NCBI GenBank assembly: GCA_049841155.1 | Contig: JASGHI010000004.1 | Location: forward strand, 1 to 64,000 | DNA: 64,000 nucleotides | Direction: 5' to 3' | Source of the DNA: ZC4RG30 sp049841155 | GTDB lineage: Bacteria; Pseudomonadota; Gammaproteobacteria; Steroidobacterales; Steroidobacteraceae | Part shown: positions 16,021 to 25,504 of the stretch, in pieces | Numbering within the stretch: position 1 is the first letter of the stretch | Layout: the number at the start of each line of letters is the position of its first letter | Translations under genes and position numbers: made by a program | Notes under the pieces: generated by a model | Databases searched by the model: none | What the model was told of the DNA's origin: nothing | What the model saw: only the letters and a program-made list of their open reading frames with translations

Positions 16021-17370
16021 ATGAGCCATGAAGACGACTACGATCTGATCGTCATCGGCGGCGGCAGCGGCGGCCTGGCCGCGGCGCAGCGCGCGGCCGA
16101 ATACGGCGCCCGGGTGGCGCTGGTGGAGGGCGCCCGCCTGGGCGGCACCTGCGTCAATGTGGGCTGCGTGCCCAAGAAGCTGATGTGGAATGCGGCGGAC
16201 CTGGCGGGCAGCCTGCACGATGCCGCGGATTATGGCTTCGATGTGCACGTGTCCGGCCATGACTGGCCGAAGTTGAAGGCCGCGCGCGATGCCTACATCG
16301 AACGCCTGAACGGCATCTATGAGCGCAACCTCGAGAAGCGCAAGGTGACCCTGCTGCGCGGCTGGGCCCGGCTTGCCGGCCCGCGCACGGTGGCCGTGGG
16401 CGGGCGGCGGCTGACCGGCGGACGCATCCTGCTTGCCATGGGCGGCCGGCCGCAGCGGCCTGCCATCGCGGGCGCGGAACTGGGCATCGATTCGGATGGT
16501 TTTTTCCAGCTTGCGCAGCGGCCGCGGCGCGTCGCGGTGGTCGGCGGAGGCTACATCGGCGTGGAGATCGCCGGCGTGTTCGCAGGCCTGGGCAGCGAGG
16601 TTTTCCAGGTGGTGCGCGGCCCTGCGCTGCTGCGCGGCTTCGATCCGCTGCTGGCGGAGGCGGCGCAGGAGGGGTTCGCGGAGGCCGGTGGCAGGCTCCT
16701 CACTGGCGCTGCGCCGCTGTCGCTGGCGCGCGAGGGCAAGGGGCTGGTGCTGTCGCTGTCGCAGGGTGGGCCGCTCACGGACCTGGACTGCGTGATCTGG
16801 GCCACGGGGCGCAGTCCGGCCACCGAGGCGGTCGATCCGGCCATGGGTCTTGCGCTGGACGAACAGGGTCACGTGATCGTGGATGAATACCAGCAGACCA
16901 ACCTGCCCGATGTATTCGCCATCGGCGATGTGACGGGCCGGGCGCTGCTCACGCCGGTGGCCATCGCCGCGGGCCGGCGGCTCGCCGACCGCCTCTGGGG
17001 CGGCATGGCCGGCCGCAAGCTCGACTACGAGAACATTCCCACTGTGGTCTTCGGGCATCCGCCGCTCGCCACCGTGGGGCTCACCGAGCCGCAGGCGCGC
17101 GCACGTTTCGGCGATGCGGTGAAAGTGTATTCCGCGACATTCACGCAGATGTACTACGCCTTTTCCGCTGCGAAGCCGAAGACACGCATGAAGCTGGTGA
17201 CGGCCGGCAGCGAGGAGCGCGTCGTGGGCGTGCACCTGGCCGGCCGCGGCGTGGACGAGATGCTGCAGGGCTTTGCCGTGGCGGTGAAGATGGGCGCCAC
17301 CAAGCGCGACTTCGACGACACGGTGGCCATCCATCCCACCGCAGCGGAAGAGCTGGTCACGATGAGGTAG
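16021..17370 (+). CDS. gor: Glutathione-disulfide reductase
   Basis: A 449-aa NADPH-dependent flavoenzyme that regenerates reduced glutathione in the cytoplasm. It shows the FAD site IVIGGGSGG (10-18), the redox disulfide GGTCVNVGCVPKK (Cys44, Cys49), the NADPH-binding VAVVGGGYIG (171-180) and the C-terminal HPTAAEE with active-site His438 and Glu443. CVNVGCVPKK is characteristic of glutathione rather than lipoamide or trypanothione reductase. ATG 16021 gives the family length. It is followed 6 nt later by the glutamate carrier gene, so glutamate uptake and glutathione recycling may be co-expressed. Confidence 0.95.
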   Translation: MSHEDDYDLIVIGGGSGGLAAAQRAAEYGARVALVEGARLGGTCVNVGCVPKKLMWNAADLAGSLHDAADYGFDVHVSGHDWPKLKAARDAYIERLNGIYERNLEKRKVTLLRGWARLAGPRTVAVGGRRLTGGRILLAMGGRPQRPAIAGAELGIDSDGFFQLAQRPRRVAVVGGGYIGVEIAGVFAGLGSEVFQVVRGPALLRGFDPLLAEAAQEGFAEAGGRLLTGAAPLSLAREGKGLVLSLSQGGPLTDLDCVIWATGRSPATEAVDPAMGLALDEQGHVIVDEYQQTNLPDVFAIGDVTGRALLTPVAIAAGRRLADRLWGGMAGRKLDYENIPTVVFGHPPLATVGLTEPQARARFGDAVKVYSATFTQMYYAFSAAKPKTRMKLVTAGSEERVVGVHLAGRGVDEMLQGFAVAVKMGATKRDFDDTVAIHPTAAEELVTMR

Positions 17371-17376
17371 CGCTCG

Positions 17377-18594
17377 ATGCTGCAGCTGGATATGGTCCAG
17401 ACGGTCGCCTTCGGTGGCGTGGCCCTGATGGCCGGCTACCTGCTGCGCAACCTGATCCCCGTGCTCGGGCGGCTGAACATGCCGGCATCGGTGCTCGGCG
17501 GTCTGCTGGTTTCCGTCGTCATGTGGATCGGCTATTCGCGGGATGTGCGGCTCGCGACCTTCGATACCACGCTGCAGTCGCCGCTGATGATCGCCTTCTT
17601 CACCACGGTGGGATTCGGCGCCAGCCTTTCCATGCTGCGTGTGGGCGGCCCGCTGGTGGTGAAGTTCCTGATCCTGGCCACCGGCTTCGCGGTGCTGCAG
17701 AACGTGCTGGGCGTGGCCATTGCATTGCTGTTCGGGCTCGATCCGCTGTTCGGCGTGCTGGCCGGATCGGTGACATTGACGGGTGGGCCGGCCACGGGCC
17801 TGGCCTTTGCGCCGCTGTTCGAGGAGGCCGGCGTGCCGGCGGCGGCCAGCGTGGCGGTGGCCGTGGCCATGGCCGGCATCGTCTCGGGCGCCCTCGTGGG
17901 TGGTCCCGTGGCCACCTGGCTCATCCACAAGAACCGGCTGCACGGCCGCGGCGGACCGCTGCGCACCGCGCCGGCACTGCCGGTGGAGCCGCCGCCGGAC
18001 CTCGTGACCGCGGGCGGCGGCGCCGAGGACGATGATGAAGTGCTGCCGCTGCTGAAGAACATCGTCACGCTGCTGGTGGCGATGTGGCTGGGCTCCTATG
18101 TGAGCCAGGGCTTTGCGCTGCTGGGCATAACGCTGCCGGCCTACATCGGCGCCATGCTGGTGGCGGCGGTGATCCGCAACATCGATGACTGGACGGGCTG
18201 GTTCGGCCTCTCGCACCGCGTGCTGGACACCCTGGGCGCCGTTTCGCTGTCGCTGTTCCTGGTGCTGGCGCTGATGAATCTCCGGCTGTGGGAGCTCGCG
18301 GGGCTGGCCCTGCCGCTGGTCATTGGCCTTGCCGCGCAGGTGGTGATGATCATCTTCGGCACGGTGCTGGTGTTCCGGCGCATGGGGCGCGACTACGAGG
18401 CGGCGGTGATGAGTGGCGGCTTCATCGGCTTCATGCTGGGCACGACCGCCAATGCCATGGCGGTGATGCGCGCGCTGGTCGAGCGCTATGGCGCCGCGCC
18501 GCGCGCCTTTCTGGTGGCGCCGCTGGTCGGGGCCTTCTTTCTCGACTTCCTCAATGCGCTCATCATCACGGCCGGCCTGAATCTGCTGCGATGA
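17377..18594 (+). CDS. gltS: Sodium/glutamate symporter
   Basis: A 405-aa inner-membrane carrier of the GltS/ESS family with about ten helices in two inverted halves. The family features SVTLTGGPATG and a matching C-terminal TTANAMAVM re-entrant segment are both visible. The length agrees with E. coli GltS (401 aa). It is co-directional and only 6 nt after gor. Its stop overlaps the next gene's start (ATGA). The central loop is Gly/Pro-rich and acidic, as in many homologues. Confidence 0.93.
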   Translation: MLQLDMVQTVAFGGVALMAGYLLRNLIPVLGRLNMPASVLGGLLVSVVMWIGYSRDVRLATFDTTLQSPLMIAFFTTVGFGASLSMLRVGGPLVVKFLILATGFAVLQNVLGVAIALLFGLDPLFGVLAGSVTLTGGPATGLAFAPLFEEAGVPAAASVAVAVAMAGIVSGALVGGPVATWLIHKNRLHGRGGPLRTAPALPVEPPPDLVTAGGGAEDDDEVLPLLKNIVTLLVAMWLGSYVSQGFALLGITLPAYIGAMLVAAVIRNIDDWTGWFGLSHRVLDTLGAVSLSLFLVLALMNLRLWELAGLALPLVIGLAAQVVMIIFGTVLVFRRMGRDYEAAVMSGGFIGFMLGTTANAMAVMRALVERYGAAPRAFLVAPLVGAFFLDFLNALIITAGLNLLR

Positions 18595-19580
18595 GCGCGC
18601 CGGTTCTCATCGCCCACCGCGGCGCCAGCGGCTACTTTCCCGAGCACACGCTGCCGGCCTATGCGCTCGCCATCCTGCAGGGCGCCGATTTCATCGAGCC
18701 GGACCTGGTGGCGACGCGCGACGGCGTGCTGGTGGCACGCCACGAGAACGAGATCGGCGGCACCACCGATGTCGCGCAGCATGAAGAGTTCGCTGCCCGC
18801 CGCCGCACGCAGCGCATCGACGGCGGGCTTGTGGAAGGCTGGTTCACCGAGGATTTCACCTGGGAGGAGCTGCAGCGGCTGCGCGCCCGCGAGCGCATTG
18901 CGTCACTGCGGCCGCACAGCGCGGCGCACGATGGCCTGTTCTGCATTCCCTCGTTCGCTCAGATCCTGGGTTTTCTTGCAGCGATCAACGAGGTGCGGAG
19001 CAAGGCGGGGCAGACGCCGGTGGGGGTCTATCCGGAGACCAAGCATCCGTCGCATTTTGCGGCGTTGGGTCTGCCGCTGGAGCCGGTGCTGCTGGCGCAG
19101 CTGGCGACGCTGGGCGGCGCTGCGCCGGTGTTCATCCAGTCCTTCGAGGTGGGCAATCTGATGCGCCTGCATCGGGAGTGCGCATTTGCGCTGGTGCAGC
19201 TGATGAGCCCGGAAGGCGGGCCGTGGGATCGCAGCAGCGGTGCTGAGGCCGTCTCATACCGGCAGATGTGTACGGCGCAGGGACTGGCCGAGGTCGCGCG
19301 GTACGCGCAAGCCATCGGCGTGCACAAGGCCATGGTGCTGGAGGAGGCCAGTGGCGAGCCCACCGGTCTCGTGGCGCGCGCGCACGCGGCGGGTCTTGCC
19401 GTGCATGTGTGGACGTTTAGGGCGGAGAATCATTTTCTTGAGCCGCGTTTGCGTCGCGGCGCAAATCCTGCAGAGCAAGGGGATCTGGAGGGCGAAGTGC
19501 GTTCGTTCGTGGCCGCGGGCATCGACGGCCTGTTCGCCGACCAGCCGGACCTGGTGCGGACGGTGCTGTCAGGGAACTGA
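18591..19580 (+). CDS. glpQ: Glycerophosphodiester phosphodiesterase
   Basis: A 329-aa GDPD-family enzyme that splits glycerophosphodiesters into glycerol 3-phosphate and an alcohol. The N-terminal active-site block AHRGASGYFPEHTLPAY (8-24) and the FIEPDLV and DGV(L)VARHE segments give the catalytic His, Arg and metal-binding Glu residues. The layout is GlpQ-like, but no signal peptide is seen, unlike the periplasmic E. coli enzyme, so it may be cytoplasmic. It is coupled to gltS by an ATGA overlap. It converges on aroE with 17 nt between the stops. Confidence 0.9.
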   Translation: MSAPVLIAHRGASGYFPEHTLPAYALAILQGADFIEPDLVATRDGVLVARHENEIGGTTDVAQHEEFAARRRTQRIDGGLVEGWFTEDFTWEELQRLRARERIASLRPHSAAHDGLFCIPSFAQILGFLAAINEVRSKAGQTPVGVYPETKHPSHFAALGLPLEPVLLAQLATLGGAAPVFIQSFEVGNLMRLHRECAFALVQLMSPEGGPWDRSSGAEAVSYRQMCTAQGLAEVARYAQAIGVHKAMVLEEASGEPTGLVARAHAAGLAVHVWTFRAENHFLEPRLRRGANPAEQGDLEGEVRSFVAAGIDGLFADQPDLVRTVLSGN

Positions 19581-19597
19581 GGTCGCCTCTGCCGGAG

Positions 19598-20431
19598 TCA
19601 GCCGCTCAACTGCGCCTTGAGCTGGGCGAGGACCGAAGGCGTATCGGGCCGCACGCCGCGCCACAGATGGAAGGACTCGGCCGCCTGTTCCACCAGCATG
19701 CCCAGGCCCATTACCGCGCGTGCGCAGCCGCGCTCGTATGCCCAGCGCACGAAGGGCGTGTCATCGCGCGCATAGGCCATGTCGTAGCAGAAGCTCTGCT
19801 GCGTGACGATGGTGGGCGGCAGCGGCGGCAGTTCGCCCGCGAGGCTCGCGGCGGTGGCGTTGATGACGATGTCGTGGGACTGGGTGCCCAATCCTGAATA
19901 GCCGGTGGCGCCCAGGCGGCCGAGGTCGGAGAAGGCGCGCGCCAGTTCCTGCGCGCGCTGTTCGGTACGGTTGGCGATGACGAGAAGACTGGGCTTCAGG
20001 CCGAGCAGCGGCGCCAGCACCCCGCGCGCCGCGCCACCCGCGCCCAGCAGCAGCACACGCCGGCCTGCGATGCGCACGTGGTGATTGTTGAGCAGGTCGC
20101 GCGCCAGGCCGGCGCCGTCGGTGTTGTCGCCGAGCAGGCTGCCGTCGGCGCGCATCATCAAGGTGTTGACCGCGCCGGCGCGGCTGGCGCGTGGCGTGAG
20201 CTCGTGCGCCAGCCTTGCAGCGGCTTGCTTGTGCGGCACGGTGACGTTGAGCCCTCTGCCGCCGTCAGTGAAGAAGGTCTGCACCGCCTGCGCAAAGCCT
20301 GCCGGCGCGGCGTCGATGCGCGTGTATTCGATGTGCTGGCCGCTCTGCTGCGCAAAGCGCTGATGGATGAAGGGCGACCAGCTGTGGGCCACCGGGTGGC
20401 CGATCACCGCATAACGGTCCGGAACGGTCAT
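19598..20431 (-). CDS. aroE: Shikimate dehydrogenase
   Basis: A 277-aa NADP-dependent enzyme of aromatic amino-acid synthesis that reduces 3-dehydroshikimate. It has the shikimate-binding GHPVAHSWSP (11-20), catalytic Lys68 in NVTVPHK and Asp105 in NTDG, the nucleotide-binding GAGGAARG (130-137) and a NATAAS motif. The start at 20431 gives the normal family length. Its ATG overlaps the TGA of rlmJ by 4 nt (ATGA), so it is translated as the second gene of that pair. Confidence 0.95.
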   Translation of the reverse strand: MTVPDRYAVIGHPVAHSWSPFIHQRFAQQSGQHIEYTRIDAAPAGFAQAVQTFFTDGGRGLNVTVPHKQAAARLAHELTPRASRAGAVNTLMMRADGSLLGDNTDGAGLARDLLNNHHVRIAGRRVLLLGAGGAARGVLAPLLGLKPSLLVIANRTEQRAQELARAFSDLGRLGATGYSGLGTQSHDIVINATAASLAGELPPLPPTIVTQQSFCYDMAYARDDTPFVRWAYERGCARAVMGLGMLVEQAAESFHLWRGVRPDTPSVLAQLKAQLSG

Positions 20432-21279
20432 GATTTCAGCCAGCGCACGGCGCTGCCTCCTGTTCCTCCGAGCAATGCCAGCACTTCGGGTTGCCAGTGG
20501 CCGGCTTCTTCGTCGAATTGCCACGGAGGGTTCAGGATCAGCATACCCGAACCATTGAGGCCCGCGGCATTGTCGGGCGGGCGCAGGCACAGTTCGATGG
20601 TGAGCTGCGGGCAGGGGATGCCGCGCGTGATGCGCGCCAGCCACAGGTCGGCGTCATGGCGTTTCTTGATCGGGTACCACAGCGCGTACACGCCGGTGCT
20701 GAAGCGTTGCAGCGCGGCGGCAAGGCCGGTGGCGATGCGCTGCTCCTCGTCGGCATCCTCGTAGGGGGGATCGATGAGGATGAGGCCGCGGCGCGCCGGC
20801 GGCGGCAGCAGTGCCTTGAGCTGCTGGTAGCCATCGCCGTGAATCACGCGGGCCGCGGCTGCGGCGGGCGCGGCATCGAGGGCGCGCTGCAGCGCGCGCG
20901 CGACGGCTGCCTGGGATTCCACGGCGATCAGCGAATCCACGTCCCGCAGGGCCAGCGCGGCCAGCAGCGGTGAGCCGGGGTAAAGGTGATGACTGCCGCC
21001 GGCGCGGCGCAGGCGCCCGATGCCGTCGAGATAGCTGCGGATCGCCGGGTGGCAGGAACTGGGCGCGAGCCGGCTTTCCAGCTGTGCGATGCCGGCGGCG
21101 CTCTCCGCGCTGTGCCGGGCGTCGTGGCTGGCAAGGTCGTAGAGCCCTTCGCCGGCGTGGGTGTCGAGGAATAGGAAGCCCTTGGGCTTTTTCTGCAAGG
21201 AGGCGATGAGCGCCAGCAGTGCGATGTGCTTGTGCACGTCGGCGAAATTGCCGGCATGGAAACTGTGGCGGTATTGCAT
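20428..21279 (-). CDS. rlmJ: 23S rRNA (adenine2030-N6)-methyltransferase
   Basis: A 283-aa methyltransferase that modifies A2030 of 23S rRNA. The diagnostic N-terminus MQYRHSFHAGNFADVHKH is followed by the AdoMet-binding FLDTHAGEG and the N6-adenine catalytic DPPYE. Length matches E. coli RlmJ (280 aa). It is followed by aroE with a 4-nt overlap and preceded by topA, 30 nt upstream on the same strand. Confidence 0.93.
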   Translation of the reverse strand: MQYRHSFHAGNFADVHKHIALLALIASLQKKPKGFLFLDTHAGEGLYDLASHDARHSAESAAGIAQLESRLAPSSCHPAIRSYLDGIGRLRRAGGSHHLYPGSPLLAALALRDVDSLIAVESQAAVARALQRALDAAPAAAAARVIHGDGYQQLKALLPPPARRGLILIDPPYEDADEEQRIATGLAAALQRFSTGVYALWYPIKKRHDADLWLARITRGIPCPQLTIELCLRPPDNAAGLNGSGMLILNPPWQFDEEAGHWQPEVLALLGGTGGSAVRWLKS

Positions 21280-21309
21280 GGCGAACCGGCGGTGCGGCCG
21301 CGCGGGACC

Positions 21310-23772
21310 TCAGGCCTTCTTCTTGCGAGTCGTCTTGGCAGTTGCGGCCGTCTTGGTCTTGGCGGCTTTCGCCCTGGGCTTCGGTTTGGCCGCTGCTGCG
21401 GTTTTCGCCCTGGCAGCCGGCTTGGCGGCGGTCTTTGCCGCCGGCGCGCGCCGGCCGAAGCGGCCGCGGGCCGGGCGCACGGGCGCGGCGGCCAGCAGTT
21501 CGCGGCACTCTTCCAGCGTCAGGGTCTTGGGGTCGCGGTCCTTGGGCACGCGGGCATTGCGCTGCCGGTCGGTGATGTAGGGCCCGTAGCGGCCGTTGAG
21601 CACCTGGATGTCGTCCACGCCGAAGTCGTGGATGATGCGGTTGGCGTCGGCGACCTTCTTCGCCTCGATCACTTCGAGCGCGCGCCCGCGGGTGACGGTG
21701 TACGGGTCGTCTTCCTTCAGCGAGACGTACTTGCTGCCGTATTTCACGTAGGGACCGAAGCGGCCGATGGCCACCGTCATCGGTTCGCCATCAGGCGTCT
21801 CGCCGAGGCTGCGCGGCAGCTGGAACAGCACCAGCGCATCCTCGAGCGTGATGGTGTCCATCTTCTGCCCGGGACGCAGGCCGGCGAACTTGGGCTTCTC
21901 CTCGTCGTCCTTGGTGCCGGCCTGCACGAAGGGTCCGAAGCGGCCCATGCGCACCGAAACCGGCCGCCCGGAGACCGGGTCGGTGCCGAGCTCGCGCGCC
22001 ATTGCCACTTCCTCGCGGCTGACGTTGGTCTCGATGTCGCCGACCTGGCCGATGAAGGGTTTCCAGAACTTTTCGAGCGGGGCCGTCCAGGGCTCCTCGC
22101 CGCGCGACACGGCGTCGAGCTCGTCCTCCATGTCGGCGGTGTAGCCGTACTCGACGTACTTGGTGAAGTACTTGGTCAGGAAACGGTTGACGATCTTGCC
22201 GATGTCGGTGGCGATGAAACGGCGCGCGTCCATGTCCACGTACTCGCGGTCGCGCAGCGTGGAGATGATGGAGGCATAGGTGGAGGGACGGCCGATGCCG
22301 TGCTCCTCCAGCGCCTTGACCAGCGACGCCTCGGAGAAGCGCGGCGGCGGTTCGGTGAAATGCTGTTCGCCCTGCAGCGAGACCAGCTTCACCGCGTCGC
22401 CTTCCTGCATGGCAGGCAGCACATGATCGCCGTCGTCGTCGGGCGAGTCGTCGCGGCCTTCCTGGTAGACGGCGATGTAGCCGGGCTTGACCAGCGTGGA
22501 GCCGTTGGCGCGCAGCACATGGTGATTCGTGCCGCTGCCGGCGGCCGTGCCCGGCACCATGTCCACCGCCACGGTGTCGAACACGGCATGCGCCATCTGG
22601 CAGGCGATGGCGCGCTTCCAGATCAGCGAATAGAGCTTGAACTGGTCGGCGTCGATCCGGCCCTCCAGCTGCTGCGGCGTGATGGCGGCGCTGGTGGGGC
22701 GTACGGCCTCGTGGGCCTCCTGCGCATTCTTCGACTTGGTCTTGTAGACGCGCGGGCTCTCGGCGAGGCCTTCCTGGCCATAGAGCTTCGCGATGGTGGC
22801 GCGGATCTCGGTGACGGCCTCGGCGGCCAGCGCCACCGAGTCGGTGCGCATGTAGGTGATGAGACCCACGGCGCCCTCGCCGAAATCCACGCCCTCATAC
22901 AGCTGCTGCGCCAGGCGCATGGTGCGCTGGGCCGAGAAGCCCAGCTTGCGCGCGGCTTCCTGCTGCAGCGTGGAAGTGGTGAAGGGCGGCGCCGGATTGC
23001 GCTTGCGCTGCTTGCGGTCGATGGCGGTGACGGTGAGGCGACCGCCGGCTGCTGCCTTGAGCGCGGCCTCGACGCCGCGCGCGGCCGTCTCGTTGGTGAA
23101 GCTGAACTGCTCGACCTTGCTGCCCGCGTACTCGATGAGCTTGAGCGGAAAGCGCGTGTCGCTGTGTTCGCCCTGGGCGTCGATGGTCCAGTATTCCTGC
23201 GGCACGAAGGCGTCGATGGCCTCGTCGCGCTCGCAGATCATGCGCAGCGCGGGGCTCTGCACGCGCCCGGCCGACAGGCCCTGGCGCACCTTCTTCCACA
23301 GCAGCGGCGAGAGATTGAAGCCCACCAGGTAGTCGAGCGCGCGGCGCGCCTGCTGTGCGTTGACCAGGTCCATGGAAAGGTCGCGCGGTTCCTGGATGGC
23401 GGCACGGATCGCGTTCTTGGTGATCTCGTAGAACACCACGCGGTGCACCTGCTTGCCGTCGAGGTCGCCGCGCTCCTTCAGCAGCTCGTAGAGGTGCCAG
23501 GAAATGGCCTCGCCCTCGCGGTCCGGGTCGGTCGCCAGATGCAGCGCGCTCGCCTTGCGCAGCGCCTTGGCAATGGCCTCCACATGCTTCTCGTTGCGTT
23601 CGATGATGCGGTAGCGCATCGCGAAGCCGTGGTCCGGATCGACGGCGCCCTCCTTCGGCACCAGGTCGCGCACATGGCCATAGGAGGCCAGCACCTCGAA
23701 GTCCTTGCCGAGGTACTTCTTGATGGTCTTCGCCTTGGCAGGCGATTCGACGATGACGAGGTTCTCAGCCAA
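21310..23772 (-). CDS. topA: DNA topoisomerase I
   Basis: An 820-aa type IA topoisomerase that relaxes negative supercoils. The TOPRIM domain starts LVIVESPAKAKTI and includes DPDREGEAI. The catalytic tyrosine is Tyr307 in ITYMRTDS. The C-terminal part holds several topoisomerase C-terminal repeats with GPFVQ, GPYVKYG and GPYITD. I see no CxxC zinc ribbons like those of E. coli TopA. Instead the protein ends in a Lys/Ala-rich tail of about 50 residues, reminiscent of actinobacterial TopA. Neighbours smg and dprA are upstream on the same strand, the usual gammaproteobacterial order. Confidence 0.96.
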   Translation of the reverse strand: MAENLVIVESPAKAKTIKKYLGKDFEVLASYGHVRDLVPKEGAVDPDHGFAMRYRIIERNEKHVEAIAKALRKASALHLATDPDREGEAISWHLYELLKERGDLDGKQVHRVVFYEITKNAIRAAIQEPRDLSMDLVNAQQARRALDYLVGFNLSPLLWKKVRQGLSAGRVQSPALRMICERDEAIDAFVPQEYWTIDAQGEHSDTRFPLKLIEYAGSKVEQFSFTNETAARGVEAALKAAAGGRLTVTAIDRKQRKRNPAPPFTTSTLQQEAARKLGFSAQRTMRLAQQLYEGVDFGEGAVGLITYMRTDSVALAAEAVTEIRATIAKLYGQEGLAESPRVYKTKSKNAQEAHEAVRPTSAAITPQQLEGRIDADQFKLYSLIWKRAIACQMAHAVFDTVAVDMVPGTAAGSGTNHHVLRANGSTLVKPGYIAVYQEGRDDSPDDDGDHVLPAMQEGDAVKLVSLQGEQHFTEPPPRFSEASLVKALEEHGIGRPSTYASIISTLRDREYVDMDARRFIATDIGKIVNRFLTKYFTKYVEYGYTADMEDELDAVSRGEEPWTAPLEKFWKPFIGQVGDIETNVSREEVAMARELGTDPVSGRPVSVRMGRFGPFVQAGTKDDEEKPKFAGLRPGQKMDTITLEDALVLFQLPRSLGETPDGEPMTVAIGRFGPYVKYGSKYVSLKEDDPYTVTRGRALEVIEAKKVADANRIIHDFGVDDIQVLNGRYGPYITDRQRNARVPKDRDPKTLTLEECRELLAAAPVRPARGRFGRRAPAAKTAAKPAARAKTAAAAKPKPRAKAAKTKTAATAKTTRKKKA

Positions 23773-23802
23773 ACCGGCCCCGGATGCTTGGTTGCGGTTC
23801 GT

Positions 23803-24315
23803 TCAGTGCGCGGCCGATTCGTCGGCCTCGAACACCAGGGTTTCCATGCGCGCGCAGGCCAGTTCCTGCCCCGGCTGGCTGGACAGCACCATCAGCACCA
23901 CCCATTTCACCTGCTCGATGTTCAGGTCGTCGGCATCCAGTGCCAGCAGGCGGTCGATGACGATCTCGCGCTGCAGCGGCGAGAGGATTTCCGCGTGCTC
24001 CAGCGACATCAGCAGGCCGCGGCATTCGGCCGACAGGCGCGCCAGTTCCTGCGGCGAATACACGCGCAGGGGGAGGTCGCGGCGCCGGCCGGTGTCCGCC
24101 GCTTCGCCGGGCTCGCCTGGCCGGAACAGCGCCGGACGGTTGCGCTCGCCGGCGAGGTCCGCGAGCCAGTCGAGCGCGCGCTCGACGTTGGCCTCGCCGA
24201 AGCCGGCGCTCTCCAGGTCCCGCGCCAGCACGTCGCGCTCGGGCACTTCGGGCGCCTCGTCGAACATGTAGCGGTCAAAGACGTAGATGAGGATGTCGAG
24301 GACGGTGCCGTTCAT
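23803..24315 (-). CDS. smg: Smg family protein (DUF494)
   Basis: A 170-aa cytoplasmic protein of the Smg/DUF494 family, found in gammaproteobacteria between dprA and topA as here. The N-terminal VLDILIYVFDRYM and the C-terminal helical part (LNIEQVKWVVLMVL) are characteristic. The molecular role is not established. An acidic central segment (about 70-85) is variable. It starts 4 nt after the dprA stop. Confidence 0.9.
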   Translation of the reverse strand: MNGTVLDILIYVFDRYMFDEAPEVPERDVLARDLESAGFGEANVERALDWLADLAGERNRPALFRPGEPGEAADTGRRRDLPLRVYSPQELARLSAECRGLLMSLEHAEILSPLQREIVIDRLLALDADDLNIEQVKWVVLMVLSSQPGQELACARMETLVFEADESAAH

Positions 24316-24319
24316 TCAG

Positions 24320-25435
24320 TCAGTCAACGCGGTTGAATAATGCTCCAGGCCGGGTTTCGACCCGGCCCTGCAGTTCAAGGATCAACATCATGGAGGCGAC
24401 TACGCCTGCCGCAAGCCCGGTCCTGTGGACCAGATCTTCGATGCTGGCCGGCTCGAAGCCGAGGGCATCTAACAGTATTTCGTAGTCCTTGTCCAACCGG
24501 GCGGGCGGGCCGGAAGGGGGGGTGGAGATTCCAACATAATGATAATCATGGGATTTATGTGAATTCATCGTGGGCTCCGAGAGGATGTCGGAGGCGCAGC
24601 GGGTGAGCGCTGCCCCCTCGCGCAGCAATTCCAGGCACCCGGCGGCCTGCGGATTCAGCGGCGAGCCGGGCACCGCGAACACCTCGCGGCCCAGGTCCAG
24701 CGCGCGGCGGGCGGTGATCAGCGAGCCGCTGCGCAGGGCGGCCTCGACCACTACGGTGCCGCGCGTCAGGGCGGCAATGAGGCGGTTGCGCCGCGGGAAG
24801 TGGTGGCCCCGCGGCGGGGTGGCGGGCGGGAACTCCGACACCAGCGCGCCGTCGCGGACGATGCGCGCCGCCAGCCCGGCATTGCAGGCCGGGTAGCAGG
24901 AATCCAGCCCCGTGCCGAGCACGGCCAGGGTGCGGCCGCCCGCATCCAGCGCGGCCTCATGGGCCGCAGCGTCGACGCCCAGCGCGAGACCGCTGGTGAT
25001 GAGATAGCCGGCGCGGGAGAGGTCCGCAGCCAGCTGCGCAGCGATGCGGCGGCCGGCGGCTGTGGGCGAGCGGCTGCCGACCACCGCGATCTGCAGTTCG
25101 CAAAGGGCTGCCGGGTCGCCCAGCAGGTACAGCGCGACGGGCGGATCCGGAAGCTGGTCGAGCGCCGCAGGCCAGCGCGCTTCCAGGCAGTTCACCAGCG
25201 TGGCGCCGTTCGCGGCCAGCCAGGCGAGATCGGCCTCGATCTGGCTGCCCGGTCCCTGTGCCAGGTGGGCACAGGTGGCGGGACCGAGCTCCCATTCGCG
25301 CCACTGCCCGGGCCGCGCATGGCGCAGAGCCGCGGGAGAACCGGCGGCCCGCAACGCGCGCTGCAATGCCGCGGTGCTGCCCGGCGCGCGCAGCAGCAGC
25401 GCCCAGTCCCGCAGGTGTTCGGCCGCCTCCGTCAT
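24320..25435 (-). CDS. dprA: DNA-processing protein DprA/Smf
   Basis: A 371-aa DNA-binding protein that protects incoming single-stranded DNA and loads RecA during transformation. The Rossmann-like core shows AVVGSRSPTAAGR, SGLALGVDAAAH and the FPRRNR and GSLITA motifs. The C-terminal DprA winged-helix domain follows a variable linker. The linker and adjoining sequence (around 24480-24560) are noticeably less G+C-rich than the rest of the gene. It is first in the dprA-smg-topA series. Confidence 0.94.
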   Translation of the reverse strand: MTEAAEHLRDWALLLRAPGSTAALQRALRAAGSPAALRHARPGQWREWELGPATCAHLAQGPGSQIEADLAWLAANGATLVNCLEARWPAALDQLPDPPVALYLLGDPAALCELQIAVVGSRSPTAAGRRIAAQLAADLSRAGYLITSGLALGVDAAAHEAALDAGGRTLAVLGTGLDSCYPACNAGLAARIVRDGALVSEFPPATPPRGHHFPRRNRLIAALTRGTVVVEAALRSGSLITARRALDLGREVFAVPGSPLNPQAAGCLELLREGAALTRCASDILSEPTMNSHKSHDYHYVGISTPPSGPPARLDKDYEILLDALGFEPASIEDLVHRTGLAAGVVASMMLILELQGRVETRPGALFNRVD

Positions 25436-25453
25436 CCAGGCAGCCTAAATGCC

Positions 25454-25478
25454 AAGGGCCCGCGCGAGGCGGGCCCTT
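25454..25478. terminator. Strong GC-rich hairpin between dprA and the LysM gene
   Basis: Perfect 10-bp arms (AAGGGCCCGC and GCGGGCCCTT) with a 5-nt loop. It lies 26 nt beyond the stop of the leftward-transcribed LysM gene and just before dprA. The T-run after it is poor in both directions, so it may act as a weak or factor-assisted terminator or an mRNA 3'-end stabiliser. Confidence 0.6.
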
Positions 25479-25504
25479 AATTCATGCAAACGGGCCGATT
25501 CAGA

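Noticed and set aside
13950..16031. A 693-codon open frame opposite the oligopeptidase gene
   Set aside because: Antisense shadow of prlC, whose catalytic motifs are intact on the other strand.
15997..18216. A 739-codon minus-strand open frame across gor and gltS
   Set aside because: It spans two well-defined plus-strand genes and encodes low-complexity His/Arg-rich sequence.
21226..24336. A 1036-codon open frame on the plus strand opposite topA and smg
   Set aside because: It is the mirror of highly G+C-rich real genes; the translation is Arg/His/Gly-rich low-complexity sequence with no domain, while the opposite strand encodes intact TopA.
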